DNA of 24,598 bases, from the NCBI GenBank assembly GCA_002429455.1, contig DIZU01000126.1, positions 367-24,964 on the forward strand, read 5' to 3'. The notes under the pieces are model-generated. The model saw only the letters and a program-made list of their open reading frames with translations. It had not been told where the DNA came from and searched no databases. Within the stretch, counting starts at the first letter, position 1. Every line of letters begins with the position of its first letter. The DNA is from Methylotenera sp. UBA6020 (GTDB lineage Bacteria; Pseudomonadota; Gammaproteobacteria; Burkholderiales; Methylophilaceae). Position numbers and translations under genes: made by a program. This document shows, piece by piece, positions 1 through 7,189 of the stretch.

Positions 1-500
1 GGTTTACCGTTAATGGGAGACGCTCTATCGACACTTCAATGATTAATCATCTTTAGTTGCTACCTAAGTCAGTAATCAATCACTGGCTAAATCGGCACCC
101 CATCAGCCGACACATAACGTCGCATTCATGCGGCGTTATTATTGTCAGGTAATTTTTTGTTATCCGCACATCAGGTAGCTGACAATTTTCTGAGAGTATT
201 TGCATTAACCTCTCATCCTCAATAAGCCTCCGTTCTACGCGGCTCGACTCTGGGTCAGTCTTCGTTAACCCCTCGCCTGAGATCAAATGGGTAGTCAGCC
301 AAAAACCAAAACATATAGAACCTCTTGCCAGCAGCGCCTCGCGGTTCATTGCAATGGAGTACTTGGTAATTACGCGACAAAAAATAGTTACATTCGTCAC
401 TTTTACAAATTTTTACATGAATATTGCTGTCTGGCATAGAACTGTGAATATAGCGCTTTGGTCTGATTATTAACCGATCTTGATTCAAGGGAAATCAATC
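1..500. other. Intergenic stretch with no supportable gene
   Basis: I see no convincing gene in these 500 bases. Two minus-strand open frames (80-400 and 255-488) overlap each other in different frames. They lack a good ribosome binding site and have no recognisable protein motif. The only structured element is a hairpin near 115-137, listed separately. The last ~80 bases presumably carry the promoter of the exported-protein gene starting at 501. A TTGCTG at 424-429 followed by AT-rich sequence near 446-452 is a weak candidate that I do not regard as established. Confidence 0.5.
115..140 (+). terminator. Possible rho-independent terminator of an upstream gene
   Basis: The sequence aacgtcgcat, a 2-nt centre and atgcggcgtt can pair over 10 positions, with one G-T wobble. 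On the plus strand it is followed by a mixed ttattatt rather than a clean T-run. It could end a transcript coming from left of the window. The short loop and broken T-run make this tentative. Confidence 0.3.
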
Positions 501-917
501 ATGAAAACTGTCAAGCTATGCGCATTTTTAGTATTGGCGATGAGTTTGTTGACCTGTGGTTCAGCAATGGCCGAGCATAGGCACGGTGGTGGTCACTGGC
601 GTGGCAATGTTGGCATATATGTAGGGCCAGGATTCGGTCCTTATTACCCTAGCTTTTATAGCGACCCCTTTTATTATGATTATCCGGCGCCCTACTATTA
701 TGGTTATTCGGCTCCGGTAATCGTTACACCAGCACAGCAACCGCAAGTATATATAGAGCAAACTCCACAATCTCAATTGGAGGCACCTCAATCATCTGTT
801 GAGCCGCAACAGGAGTATTTTTGGTACCACTGTAAAAAACCAGAAGGTTACTATCCCTATATAAAAGACTGCCCAGCAGGCTGGCAGAAAGTAACACCTG
901 AACCACCACAGCCATAG
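501..917 (+). CDS. Small exported His/Gly/Tyr/Pro-rich protein
   Basis: This is a 138-residue protein of unknown function. The ATG at 501 is chosen over a TTG 21 nt upstream because AAGGGA at 487-492 lies 8 nt before it. Residues 1-24 form a signal peptide (charged start, hydrophobic core, AMA cleavage site), so the product is secreted or periplasmic. The mature part begins with a His/Gly patch (HRHGGGH), then a Tyr/Pro/Gly-rich low-complexity stretch, a Gln/Pro-rich linker, and a C-terminal module with two cysteines and aromatics (WYHCKKPEGYYPY...CPAGW). I recognise that C-terminal pattern as recurring in small exported proteins of betaproteobacteria, but no function is assigned. The next gene follows 10 nt later, which suggests an operon of two envelope proteins. 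Confidence 0.8.
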   Translation: MKTVKLCAFLVLAMSLLTCGSAMAEHRHGGGHWRGNVGIYVGPGFGPYYPSFYSDPFYYDYPAPYYYGYSAPVIVTPAQQPQVYIEQTPQSQLEAPQSSVEPQQEYFWYHCKKPEGYYPYIKDCPAGWQKVTPEPPQP

Positions 918-927
918 CGATCACTCC

Positions 928-1434
928 ATGAAAAAGCCAATTTTTGCATTCATCTGCATACTGTTTATTTCAGGCTGTACTACCGTACCTAATGGCCCTA
1001 GCAAGATGGCATTGCCCGGAACAGGTAAAAGCTTCGACCAGTTTCGCTATGATGATAATAGTTGCCAACAATACGGATTACAGCAAAGTGGGGTCTCAGC
1101 TAATAAGGCCGCAAATGACAGCATGGCCAAGAGTGCAATTGTAGGGACAGTAGTTGGTGCCGCAATAGGCGCTGCAGTGGGTGGTAGAGGTGGTGCTGCA
1201 GTAGGCGCTGGGACTGGACTACTGGTTGGTACCGCTGAAGGTTCGCATGCTGCGGCCGTTTCTTCTTATACCACGCAGCAACGTTACGATAATGCCTACA
1301 TCCAGTGTATGTATGCAAAGGGACACCGCGTGCCGGTTTCTGGGAATTTTGTCACAGAAACGCAGCGTACACCGTCAGCAAATGATGGACGGCTGCCACG
1401 ACGTAATTATTACCCGCCGCCTCCACCGCCTTAA
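928..1434 (+). CDS. Glycine-zipper outer-membrane lipoprotein
   Basis: This 168-residue protein starts with a lipoprotein signal: a hydrophobic stretch followed by the lipobox FISGC, with the acylated cysteine at residue 17. Around residues 70-103 there is a glycine zipper of repeated GxxxG/AxxxG spacings (VGAAIGAAVGGRGGAAVGAG). This is typical of glycine-zipper '2TM' envelope lipoproteins that form a tight transmembrane hairpin. Two further cysteines (in SCQQYG and IQCMYA) flank the zipper and may form a disulfide. The C-terminus is a hexaproline tail. The gene lies 10 nt after the preceding exported-protein gene and has no strong ribosome binding site of its own, so translation may be coupled. 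The structural class is clear; the function is not. Confidence 0.8.
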   Translation: MKKPIFAFICILFISGCTTVPNGPSKMALPGTGKSFDQFRYDDNSCQQYGLQQSGVSANKAANDSMAKSAIVGTVVGAAIGAAVGGRGGAAVGAGTGLLVGTAEGSHAAAVSSYTTQQRYDNAYIQCMYAKGHRVPVSGNFVTETQRTPSANDGRLPRRNYYPPPPPP

Positions 1435-1614
1435 TAAATGCCGCGCCTAAACTCTTATACAGCTAACGGCATGTTGTATTTGGCATGCTAACGCATGCTG
1501 TTGGTAGTGATCTTGTTAGTATTTATTGCTTTGAGAATCCGCATATTATTCCTGTAGCTTTACCCGTAAAGCCACTTCAGCAAACGACAGTTCTAAGACT
1601 AGAAGCTTTTTACA

Positions 1615-2514
1615 TTAAATGAACCAGTAGTGATCCACGAGCAAGGCGGCGAATAGCAGAGTTAGATAAATAATGGAATACTTGAATGTTCGCTTCGCTA
1701 AATCATCGGAGTATTTTCGATATAACCCTACGACATAGGCCATAAAAATTCCGTTTAGAATAATGGCTGATATTAGATAGATTAAACCACTCATACCAAA
1801 TCCATAAGGCATTAGTGATACCGCAACTAAAATTACGGTATAGAGTAAAATATGCAATAGTGTAAATGCTTCCCCATGCGTAACAGGCAGCATTGGCATG
1901 CCCACTTTTGCATATTCTTCACGTCTGTATAATGCCAAAGCCCAGAAATGTGGTGGCGTCCAGGCAAAAATAATTAAAAACATAATGAGTGATTCCGGTG
2001 CGACATTATTATTAACAGCGGCCCAGCCCAATATCGGGGGCATCGCACCTGAAGCACCGCCTATCACAATGTTCATTGGCGTTGCTGGTTTCAAAAACAC
2101 CGTGTAAATAACCGCATAGCCGACAAAAGTAGCAAAAGTCAGCCACATAGTCAGCGGGTTCACATAAACATATAAAACAGCCAATCCCGTACCGCCAAGA
2201 ATAGTGGCAAACATCATGGTTTGTGTGGATGACACCTGACCTGTAGGTATGGCGCGGCCACGAGTGCGCGCCATAATGGCGTCAATTTTATGCTCAATCA
2301 AGCAGTTAAAAGCAGCAGCAGCACCCGACGCAAAGGCAATACCAACAGTTGTTGCTGCCAACAATTGCAGCGGCACCATACCTGGTGTAGCCAGAAACAT
2401 ACCAATAATTGCTGTAAATACAATCAGTGAGGTTACTCTTGGTTTACAAAGGGAAAAAAAGCTTTTAAAACTTAAGCCCAAGCTTTGCATAGTGGTAGTT
2501 GCACCGATACTCAT
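1615..2514 (-). CDS. ctaB: Protoheme IX farnesyltransferase (heme O synthase)
   Basis: This is the 299-residue integral-membrane UbiA-superfamily enzyme that transfers a farnesyl group from farnesyl diphosphate to heme B, making heme O, the precursor of the heme A used by the adjacent oxidase. The first Asp-rich prenyl-diphosphate motif is present as N70-CLIEHKID with D78, followed by the RTRGR arginine cluster (83-87). The second conserved loop is [20 protein letters not shown] and the MLPVTHG motif. Hydrophobic segments fit 8-9 membrane helices, and the length is normal for the family. It is the last gene of the oxidase cluster, 83 nt after ctaA. Also known as COX10 or CyoE; ctaB fits this locus. 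Confidence 0.95.
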   Translation of the reverse strand: MSIGATTTMQSLGLSFKSFFSLCKPRVTSLIVFTAIIGMFLATPGMVPLQLLAATTVGIAFASGAAAAFNCLIEHKIDAIMARTRGRAIPTGQVSSTQTMMFATILGGTGLAVLYVYVNPLTMWLTFATFVGYAVIYTVFLKPATPMNIVIGGASGAMPPILGWAAVNNNVAPESLIMFLIIFAWTPPHFWALALYRREEYAKVGMPMLPVTHGEAFTLLHILLYTVILVAVSLMPYGFGMSGLIYLISAIILNGIFMAYVVGLYRKYSDDLAKRTFKYSIIYLTLLFAALLVDHYWFI

Positions 2515-2597
2515 TTAACTCTCACACTCATTATCATTTCGTTTATACCACTTTATTTTATATGGTCTTGAAAAATTAGACTTATTGTTACTGATGA

Positions 2598-3617
2598 CTA
2601 CCGATATGGCTGGGTAATTTTTGAATTCAGCGTTACTAGAATAATGACTAGTAGCCCCGCTGTAAAATTGTGCCCAACGGCAAGGACTAATGGCAAATGT
2701 AATAGTAAGTTAGCAATGCCCAAACAAATTTGTACACCAAGTACTATAAGAAGCACAATAGCCAGCCGTTTTAATTGCCAGTATTTTATTACATTTAACG
2801 CTAGAATCCCCAAATAAATCAAGGTGATCAGCGCACCGAGCCTATGTGACCATTGTATTGCTGTAATCGAGGCTAACGTTAGCGCGCCACCATTTGCACT
2901 TTGCCCCAGATCGCGCACCAAATGAAAGGCATCCTTAAAATCCATTTCTGGCAGCCAAACGCCATGGCATGTTGGGAAGTCGGTGCAGGCAAGGGCTGCA
3001 TAATTGGTACTAGTCCAACCACCTAAAAAAATCTGCGTAAATAAAATCAGTAGTGCAAAGCGTATAGCGAGCTTCAAACGACCAGACTTGATAATATTGG
3101 CTGAATAATTACCCCAATGTCGATGTACCAGCCATACGAGTATCGCTAATGTTGCCATGCCGCCCAGCAAATGCGAGCTTACGATGGCGGGCTTCAGCAA
3201 CATGGTCACAGTCCACATGCCCAACATGGCTTGAAAGCCGATGAGTAGCACCAAAAATGTTGGCAACCAAGGTGAAGCCTTAATTTCACTTTTTGCTCGC
3301 CAGCCCAGTATGCTTATCGTTAAGACAATCAAACCCAATGTGCCTGCCAAGTAGCGATGCGCCATTTCTCGCCAAGCCTTACCTACCATGACCGTGCTGT
3401 GCGGGTAAGCAGTTTGCGCGCTATGAATTGCCGCTTCACTTTGAGGCACGGTCAGCGCACCGTAACAACCAGGCCAGTCTGGGCAGCCCAGACCAGCATC
3501 GGTTAACCTGACGTATGCACCCAGCACCACAACGCATAAAGCTAAAATTGCGCCGAATAATAACAGTACCCGAAAGAACCTGAAGCTTTTTGTATCGTAT
3601 TGTAAAAACGAGCTCAT
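2598..3617 (-). CDS. ctaA: Heme A synthase (COX15/CtaA)
   Basis: This 339-residue, roughly eight-helix membrane protein oxidises the C8 methyl of heme O to a formyl group, giving heme A. Diagnostic features are the extracytoplasmic cysteine pair C45-PDWPG-C51, the E84/H87 pair in REMAHRYLAG after the first loop, a second cysteine pair in the repeated half (ACTDFPTC), and the second-half histidine in QWSHRLGA. The start ATG lies one nucleotide after the stop of the upstream Sco-like gene, so translation is probably coupled. CtaA acts directly after CtaB, whose gene is next downstream. Confidence 0.95.
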   Translation of the reverse strand: MSSFLQYDTKSFRFFRVLLLFGAILALCVVVLGAYVRLTDAGLGCPDWPGCYGALTVPQSEAAIHSAQTAYPHSTVMVGKAWREMAHRYLAGTLGLIVLTISILGWRAKSEIKASPWLPTFLVLLIGFQAMLGMWTVTMLLKPAIVSSHLLGGMATLAILVWLVHRHWGNYSANIIKSGRLKLAIRFALLILFTQIFLGGWTSTNYAALACTDFPTCHGVWLPEMDFKDAFHLVRDLGQSANGGALTLASITAIQWSHRLGALITLIYLGILALNVIKYWQLKRLAIVLLIVLGVQICLGIANLLLHLPLVLAVGHNFTAGLLVIILVTLNSKITQPYR

Positions 3618-3618
3618 A

Positions 3619-4230
3619 TTAGCCTGCCCAGGAGTATCTTAATAATCGTGTGATATCTTTGCGGACATCGGCAAGTGGCACCTTGGGCTGATAACTCATC
3701 ATTAAGTGACCTAATGGATCAACTAAATATAAGCGGTTACTCTTCATGGCACTTTCACCGTTAATCTGAAACTGTTCTGCTAGATTTAACACAGCCGCGA
3801 CAGGTTGATTGATGACAATTAAATCTGGGTAATCATGTTTAATATCAGTCACATTTTGTGTGGTTGTGATCAACACTCGCTGGCTACGGTCTATGTCTTT
3901 ATACAGAGATACATGTAATTGACGCATATCATGCAATTTAGCCAAACAGTCTTTTTGGCATTCATCTGCAACGTACACGATACTCCATCTATCTTGCCAC
4001 AACTGCAAAGGTAGCGTTGCAGCCTCACTGTTTTTAAGGTCTGTTGGATTATTCAACAAGCGTGCCGGCGTAACTAACTCACCCAAGCTTGCTCCATTCG
4101 GCTTCCAATTAAATTTATACATCAATACCACTACGATAATTGGTACTACAAAAAATATCACCATCAACATAAACACCTTACGACCTTTGCGCTGCATATC
4201 TTGTTCTGATAATTGTTTATCGTTTTGCAT
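3619..4230 (-). CDS. Sco-like membrane-anchored thioredoxin-fold assembly protein
   Basis: This is a 203-residue protein with a short cytoplasmic N-terminus, one membrane helix at about residues 19-39, and a periplasmic domain resembling the thioredoxin/Sco fold. A CxxxC pair is present at C91 and C95 (ECQKDC), as in Sco1/SenC copper chaperones that deliver copper to the CuA site. The strand WSIVYVAD before it and the DPLGHLMMSY segment later fit that fold. I do not see the distal histidine ligand of canonical Sco proteins in a convincing context, so copper binding by this protein is inference. The position between surf1 and ctaA is the usual one for this gene in betaproteobacteria and supports a role in oxidase assembly. 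Confidence 0.8.
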   Translation of the reverse strand: MQNDKQLSEQDMQRKGRKVFMLMVIFFVVPIIVVVLMYKFNWKPNGASLGELVTPARLLNNPTDLKNSEAATLPLQLWQDRWSIVYVADECQKDCLAKLHDMRQLHVSLYKDIDRSQRVLITTTQNVTDIKHDYPDLIVINQPVAAVLNLAEQFQINGESAMKSNRLYLVDPLGHLMMSYQPKVPLADVRKDITRLLRYSWAG

Positions 4231-4317
4231 GTAAAACTCTCAAATAAAAATGCGACTATCATCATGACGTATGTAAATTGCCATGTCTAAACATGACCAT
4301 ACTTGAACTACTTATAC

Positions 4318-5085
4318 TTATTCTGGCTTAATTTTATTGATGCTCATGTAGATATAAATTAATAGTGTTGCCAAAGCAAAACCAAACCATTGATAAGCAT
4401 ATCCAATATTGGTGGCGATTCTCTCAACCGGGACTTGCCAATTTCGCACAAAACCACCGGCGTCACTAGTTTGATCTAGCTTGATGGCCAACTCTGACAC
4501 GACAAATGATACGCTGTGCTTGTATTTATCCATATCCATATTCTGCCAAACGGCTGGAAACACATGACCATTTGTTAAGTTCATTGTTTTATCTTCCAGG
4601 GTAAATATTTTTTTACTTGGCACCCAAACCTGACCTGTGATGGTTTGCTCTCCTGCCGGAGTGTTAAATGTTGGCAACTCGGTATGTGTATCTTTACCTA
4701 AAATCCAGCCACGATTAATCAGCACATATTGCGATGAGTGATCAATCTTGAGTGGCGTGATTACATGGTAGCCAACCCGAGCATCCTCCACCTGATTGTC
4801 TAATAGAAACTGATATTTTGTTTCGTATACACCAGTCACTGTTACTTTTTTATAATTCCAACTATCAACATCCAGCACATGGTTATCAGTATCTATTGGA
4901 AATTTTAGCGATTCATCTACCTTTGCTTGATTATATGCCGCTTGTATCACCTGCTTTTGTTGTGCCTTGTGATATTGCCATAATCCGAACTTAATGAATA
5001 ACGGGATACATATGATAGTGAGCACGGTGCCAATGAGCGACGGCCTAAAGATATACCGCTGCATTCTAAATTGGATTTTTTTCAT
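4318..5085 (-). CDS. SURF1 family cytochrome oxidase biogenesis protein
   Basis: This 255-residue protein has the SURF1 layout of one membrane helix near each end with a large periplasmic domain between. Family marks include GLWQYHKAQQK after the first helix, LLDNQVEDARVGYHVITPL in the middle, LINRGWI, and the C-terminal helix beginning AYQWFGFALATLL. SURF1 (Shy1) helps insert heme A into subunit I. The gene lies 87 nt upstream of the Sco-like gene and is divergent from the DUF2909 gene. The 50-60 nt between the two start codons must contain both promoters or starts. The ribosome binding site is weak, and the second Met (residue 8) is a less likely start. Confidence 0.92.
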   Translation of the reverse strand: MKKIQFRMQRYIFRPSLIGTVLTIICIPLFIKFGLWQYHKAQQKQVIQAAYNQAKVDESLKFPIDTDNHVLDVDSWNYKKVTVTGVYETKYQFLLDNQVEDARVGYHVITPLKIDHSSQYVLINRGWILGKDTHTELPTFNTPAGEQTITGQVWVPSKKIFTLEDKTMNLTNGHVFPAVWQNMDMDKYKHSVSFVVSELAIKLDQTSDAGGFVRNWQVPVERIATNIGYAYQWFGFALATLLIYIYMSINKIKPE

Positions 5086-5146
5086 AATTGCATTTGTTTC
5101 ATAGCAGACTCATAATGCTTATTCAAAGAGTTAATTGGACAAAGCC

Positions 5147-5350
5147 ATGTTAGTAAAAGTCATCATTGTTATCACTTTAATTGTTATCGTAGGCAGTTTA
5201 TTCTCAGCTTTATTCTTTTTAGTGAAAGATAAAAGTGGGGGTGAAAGAACTGCAAAAGCGCTGACTATCCGTATTGGTCTTTCAATTACATTGTTTATCC
5301 TGCTGATGGCAGGCTATTATTTTGGCCTTATCGGTCAACCACACCCGTAG
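5147..5350 (+). CDS. DUF2909 twin-transmembrane protein
   Basis: This 67-residue protein is almost entirely two membrane helices (about residues 3-25 and 41-61) joined by a short charged loop (KDKSGGERT), the pattern of the DUF2909 family. I take the ATG at 5147; a TTG 12 nt upstream is an alternative. It is the only plus-strand gene inside the cox cluster, lying divergent from surf1 and convergent with coxC. The family is regularly found at this spot in betaproteobacterial oxidase clusters, so a small assembly or stabilising role is plausible but unproven. Confidence 0.8.
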   Translation: MLVKVIIVITLIVIVGSLFSALFFLVKDKSGGERTAKALTIRIGLSITLFILLMAGYYFGLIGQPHP

Positions 5351-5411
5351 GCTATTGATTTAGAATACTTTAGATTTTAAATTCGCATATCACTTAATGT
5401 GTTTCTAAAAT

Positions 5412-5443
5412 AAAAAGGGCGATGCTAATGCATCGCCCTTTTT
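5412..5443. terminator. Bidirectional rho-independent terminator (DUF2909 / coxC)
   Basis: This is a perfect 14-bp inverted repeat with loop TAAT. A GC-rich core (GGGCGATGC) is flanked by five A's on the left and T's on the right. It therefore provides a T-tract on both strands. It sits between the convergent stop codons of the DUF2909 gene and coxC and can end both transcripts. Confidence 0.92.
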
Positions 5444-5454
5444 ATTTGATTAAT

Positions 5455-6360
5455 TTACAGCCAATATACAAAGATAAACAGGCCTAGCCAGACCACATCC
5501 ACAAAGTGCCAATACCAAGCAACACCTTCAAAACCAAAGTGGTGCTCTGGTGTGAAATGACCTTTCATACAACGGATCAAAATGACAATCAACATGATTG
5601 TACCTAACGTTACGTGAAAGCCATGGAACCCAGTCAGCATAAAGAAAGTAGCACCATATGCACCACTACCAAGGGTCAAGCCCATTTCAGTGTAAGCATG
5701 ATGATATTCCATCCCTTGGCAAATTAGGAAAGCAATACCAAGTGCTACGGTGAGTGCCATACCAATAATTAATTGTTTACGATTATTTTTAATCAGTGCC
5801 CAGTGTGCCCAAGTAATCGTAGCGCCTGATGTTAACAAAAGCATAGTGTTAATCGCTGGTAAACCCCAAGCAGCCATCGGCTGAAGCAGACCAGGTTTGT
5901 ACTCTACACCTAACACCATGCCGCCGGGACCTGCTGAAGGCCATGTGCCAAGAAAGTCTTTATATGGGGTAAATAAAGGATCAAAAGCCGCCAAATCTGG
6001 GACAGACAAAACACGCATGTAAAACAAAGCGCCAAAAAATGCCGCAAAGAACGCCAGTTCTGAGCAGATGAAAACAATCATACCGACACGGAATGACTTA
6101 TCTTCCCATTTTCTATATTTACCTGTGATGCTTTCGGTAATGACAGTGCCCATCCACTTAAACACCATAAATAAAATAATGGCCGTACCTAAGTACATCA
6201 TCCATTTACCGGGTGTTTGCAAATAAGCTAAATCCTTGCTTTTATCTGTAGCAACGCTAAAAATGAAACCTGAAGCCAGCGATAGCAATCCTGCCGATAG
6301 TATTGCAGGATAGATACTACCGTGAGGTACGTAATATTGATTATTCGAATGTGTTGCCAT
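5455..6360 (-). CDS. coxC: Cytochrome c oxidase subunit III
   Basis: This is a 301-residue, seven-helix subunit III of an aa3-type oxidase. Recognisable parts are the N-terminal HGSIYPAILS helix, RVGMIVFICSELAFFAAFFGALFY (helix III with the conserved glutamate), MLLLTSGATITWAHWAL, GMEYHHAY, and the C-terminal GFEGVAWYWHFVDVVWLGLFIFVYWL. It binds lipid near the proton entry of subunit I and stabilises turnover. A GGGAG ribosome binding site lies upstream of the ATG, with a second in-phase-free ATG between them. The gene is 95 nt after ctaG, longer than other gaps in the operon, and that gap contains a small hairpin. Confidence 0.96.
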   Translation of the reverse strand: MATHSNNQYYVPHGSIYPAILSAGLLSLASGFIFSVATDKSKDLAYLQTPGKWMMYLGTAIILFMVFKWMGTVITESITGKYRKWEDKSFRVGMIVFICSELAFFAAFFGALFYMRVLSVPDLAAFDPLFTPYKDFLGTWPSAGPGGMVLGVEYKPGLLQPMAAWGLPAINTMLLLTSGATITWAHWALIKNNRKQLIIGMALTVALGIAFLICQGMEYHHAYTEMGLTLGSGAYGATFFMLTGFHGFHVTLGTIMLIVILIRCMKGHFTPEHHFGFEGVAWYWHFVDVVWLGLFIFVYWL

Positions 6361-6455
6361 GCATTAACTCCCGTGCATTTTATATATTAAATTCACAATG
6401 GCTAATAGCAGCCATTACCTCACCTTAAACTACCTACATCTGTACCAATACTAGA

Positions 6456-7028
6456 CTAGCTACCTTCTTTTACTGCCGGAAAGAATGAGTATGACAATGT
6501 CATATCAGAAACATCTTTTGGTAGCTCCGGGCTAACAAAAAAGCGCAATGGCATTTCTTTTTCTTCACCCGGTTTGAGCGATTGCCTCACGAAACAAAAA
6601 CATTCAATTTTCTTAAGATTAGCGGCTGCAATACCTGGGGTAATGCTCGGTACTGCTTGACCCACAACCACTTCATTTGTAGTATTTTTTGCAACAAATA
6701 TCACGGTCTCAATCTGCCCGGGATGCAATCTAACACTCGATTGCTTAGGATAGAAATTCCAACCCAGCCCTGGCATTACATTGGTGGTGAACTGAACATT
6801 CACCCAGCGACTATTATCTACCTTCGCCTTTGATAGCACCGCTGCCGTATTATTCGTTTTTCCATTCAGCCCAGTTAAACTGCATAAAACGTCATACAAG
6901 GGAACTAAGGCAAAAGCAAACAACAAGGATCCACCAACTAACCATAAAAGCTTAAAACCCAAACGCTTGTTTTTTAAATCAACTTGTTCTTTAGCAGTTA
7001 ATACTTTGGGTTCATTTACTGATGCCAT
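6456..7028 (-). CDS. ctaG: CtaG/Cox11 copper chaperone for CuB
   Basis: This 190-residue protein has one N-terminal membrane helix (about residues 25-45, ending VPLYDVLC) and a periplasmic immunoglobulin-like domain. It delivers copper to the CuB site of subunit I. The copper-binding motif CFCF is present (KIECFCFVRQSL), as are the NFYP and MPGLGWNF segments of the family. I take the ATG at 7028 (MASVNEP...) rather than a GTG at 7055. The ATG overlaps the last codons of the preceding 37-residue gene, which suggests coupled translation, and no ribosome binding site is clear for either start. Confidence 0.93.
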   Translation of the reverse strand: MASVNEPKVLTAKEQVDLKNKRLGFKLLWLVGGSLLFAFALVPLYDVLCSLTGLNGKTNNTAAVLSKAKVDNSRWVNVQFTTNVMPGLGWNFYPKQSSVRLHPGQIETVIFVAKNTTNEVVVGQAVPSITPGIAAANLKKIECFCFVRQSLKPGEEKEMPLRFFVSPELPKDVSDMTLSYSFFPAVKEGS

Positions 7029-7129
7029 ATTGTAAACATTGACGCTACATACCACACCAAAGCAATGCCTCCTAAAATTAGCGCAATCTTTATATTACTT
7101 TTCTTAGTATTTGTTTCTTTATTTTCCAT
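7016..7129 (-). CDS. Tiny cytochrome oxidase assembly protein (37 aa)
   Basis: I translated this short gene directly. It starts at the ATG ending at 7129 and reads MENKETNTKKSN followed by one hydrophobic helix (IKIALILGGIALVWYVASMF) and a short TIWHQ tail. The stop overlaps the first codons of ctaG by 13 nt in another frame. A single-helix protein with a polar Lys/Asn-rich start between coxA and ctaG matches the 'cytochrome oxidase small assembly protein' seen at this position in betaproteobacteria. It is below the size that most gene callers report. Function is known only by context: it probably helps CtaG or subunit I assembly. Confidence 0.75.
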   Translation of the reverse strand: MENKETNTKKSNIKIALILGGIALVWYVASMFTIWHQ

Positions 7130-7189
7130 ATCTACCCAAATTACAGCTCGGCTTGTGTTGAAAGTTGGTAAGCCGAGCTTTTATCTTTA

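Noticed and set aside
80..488. Two overlapping minus-strand open frames
   Set aside because: Different frames cover the same bases, there is no ribosome binding site or recognisable motif, and one runs into a terminator-like hairpin.
1557..1572. gctttac/gtaaagc hairpin past ctaB considered as a terminator
   Set aside because: The loop is only 2 nt (4 with a shorter stem) and no T-run follows on the minus strand.
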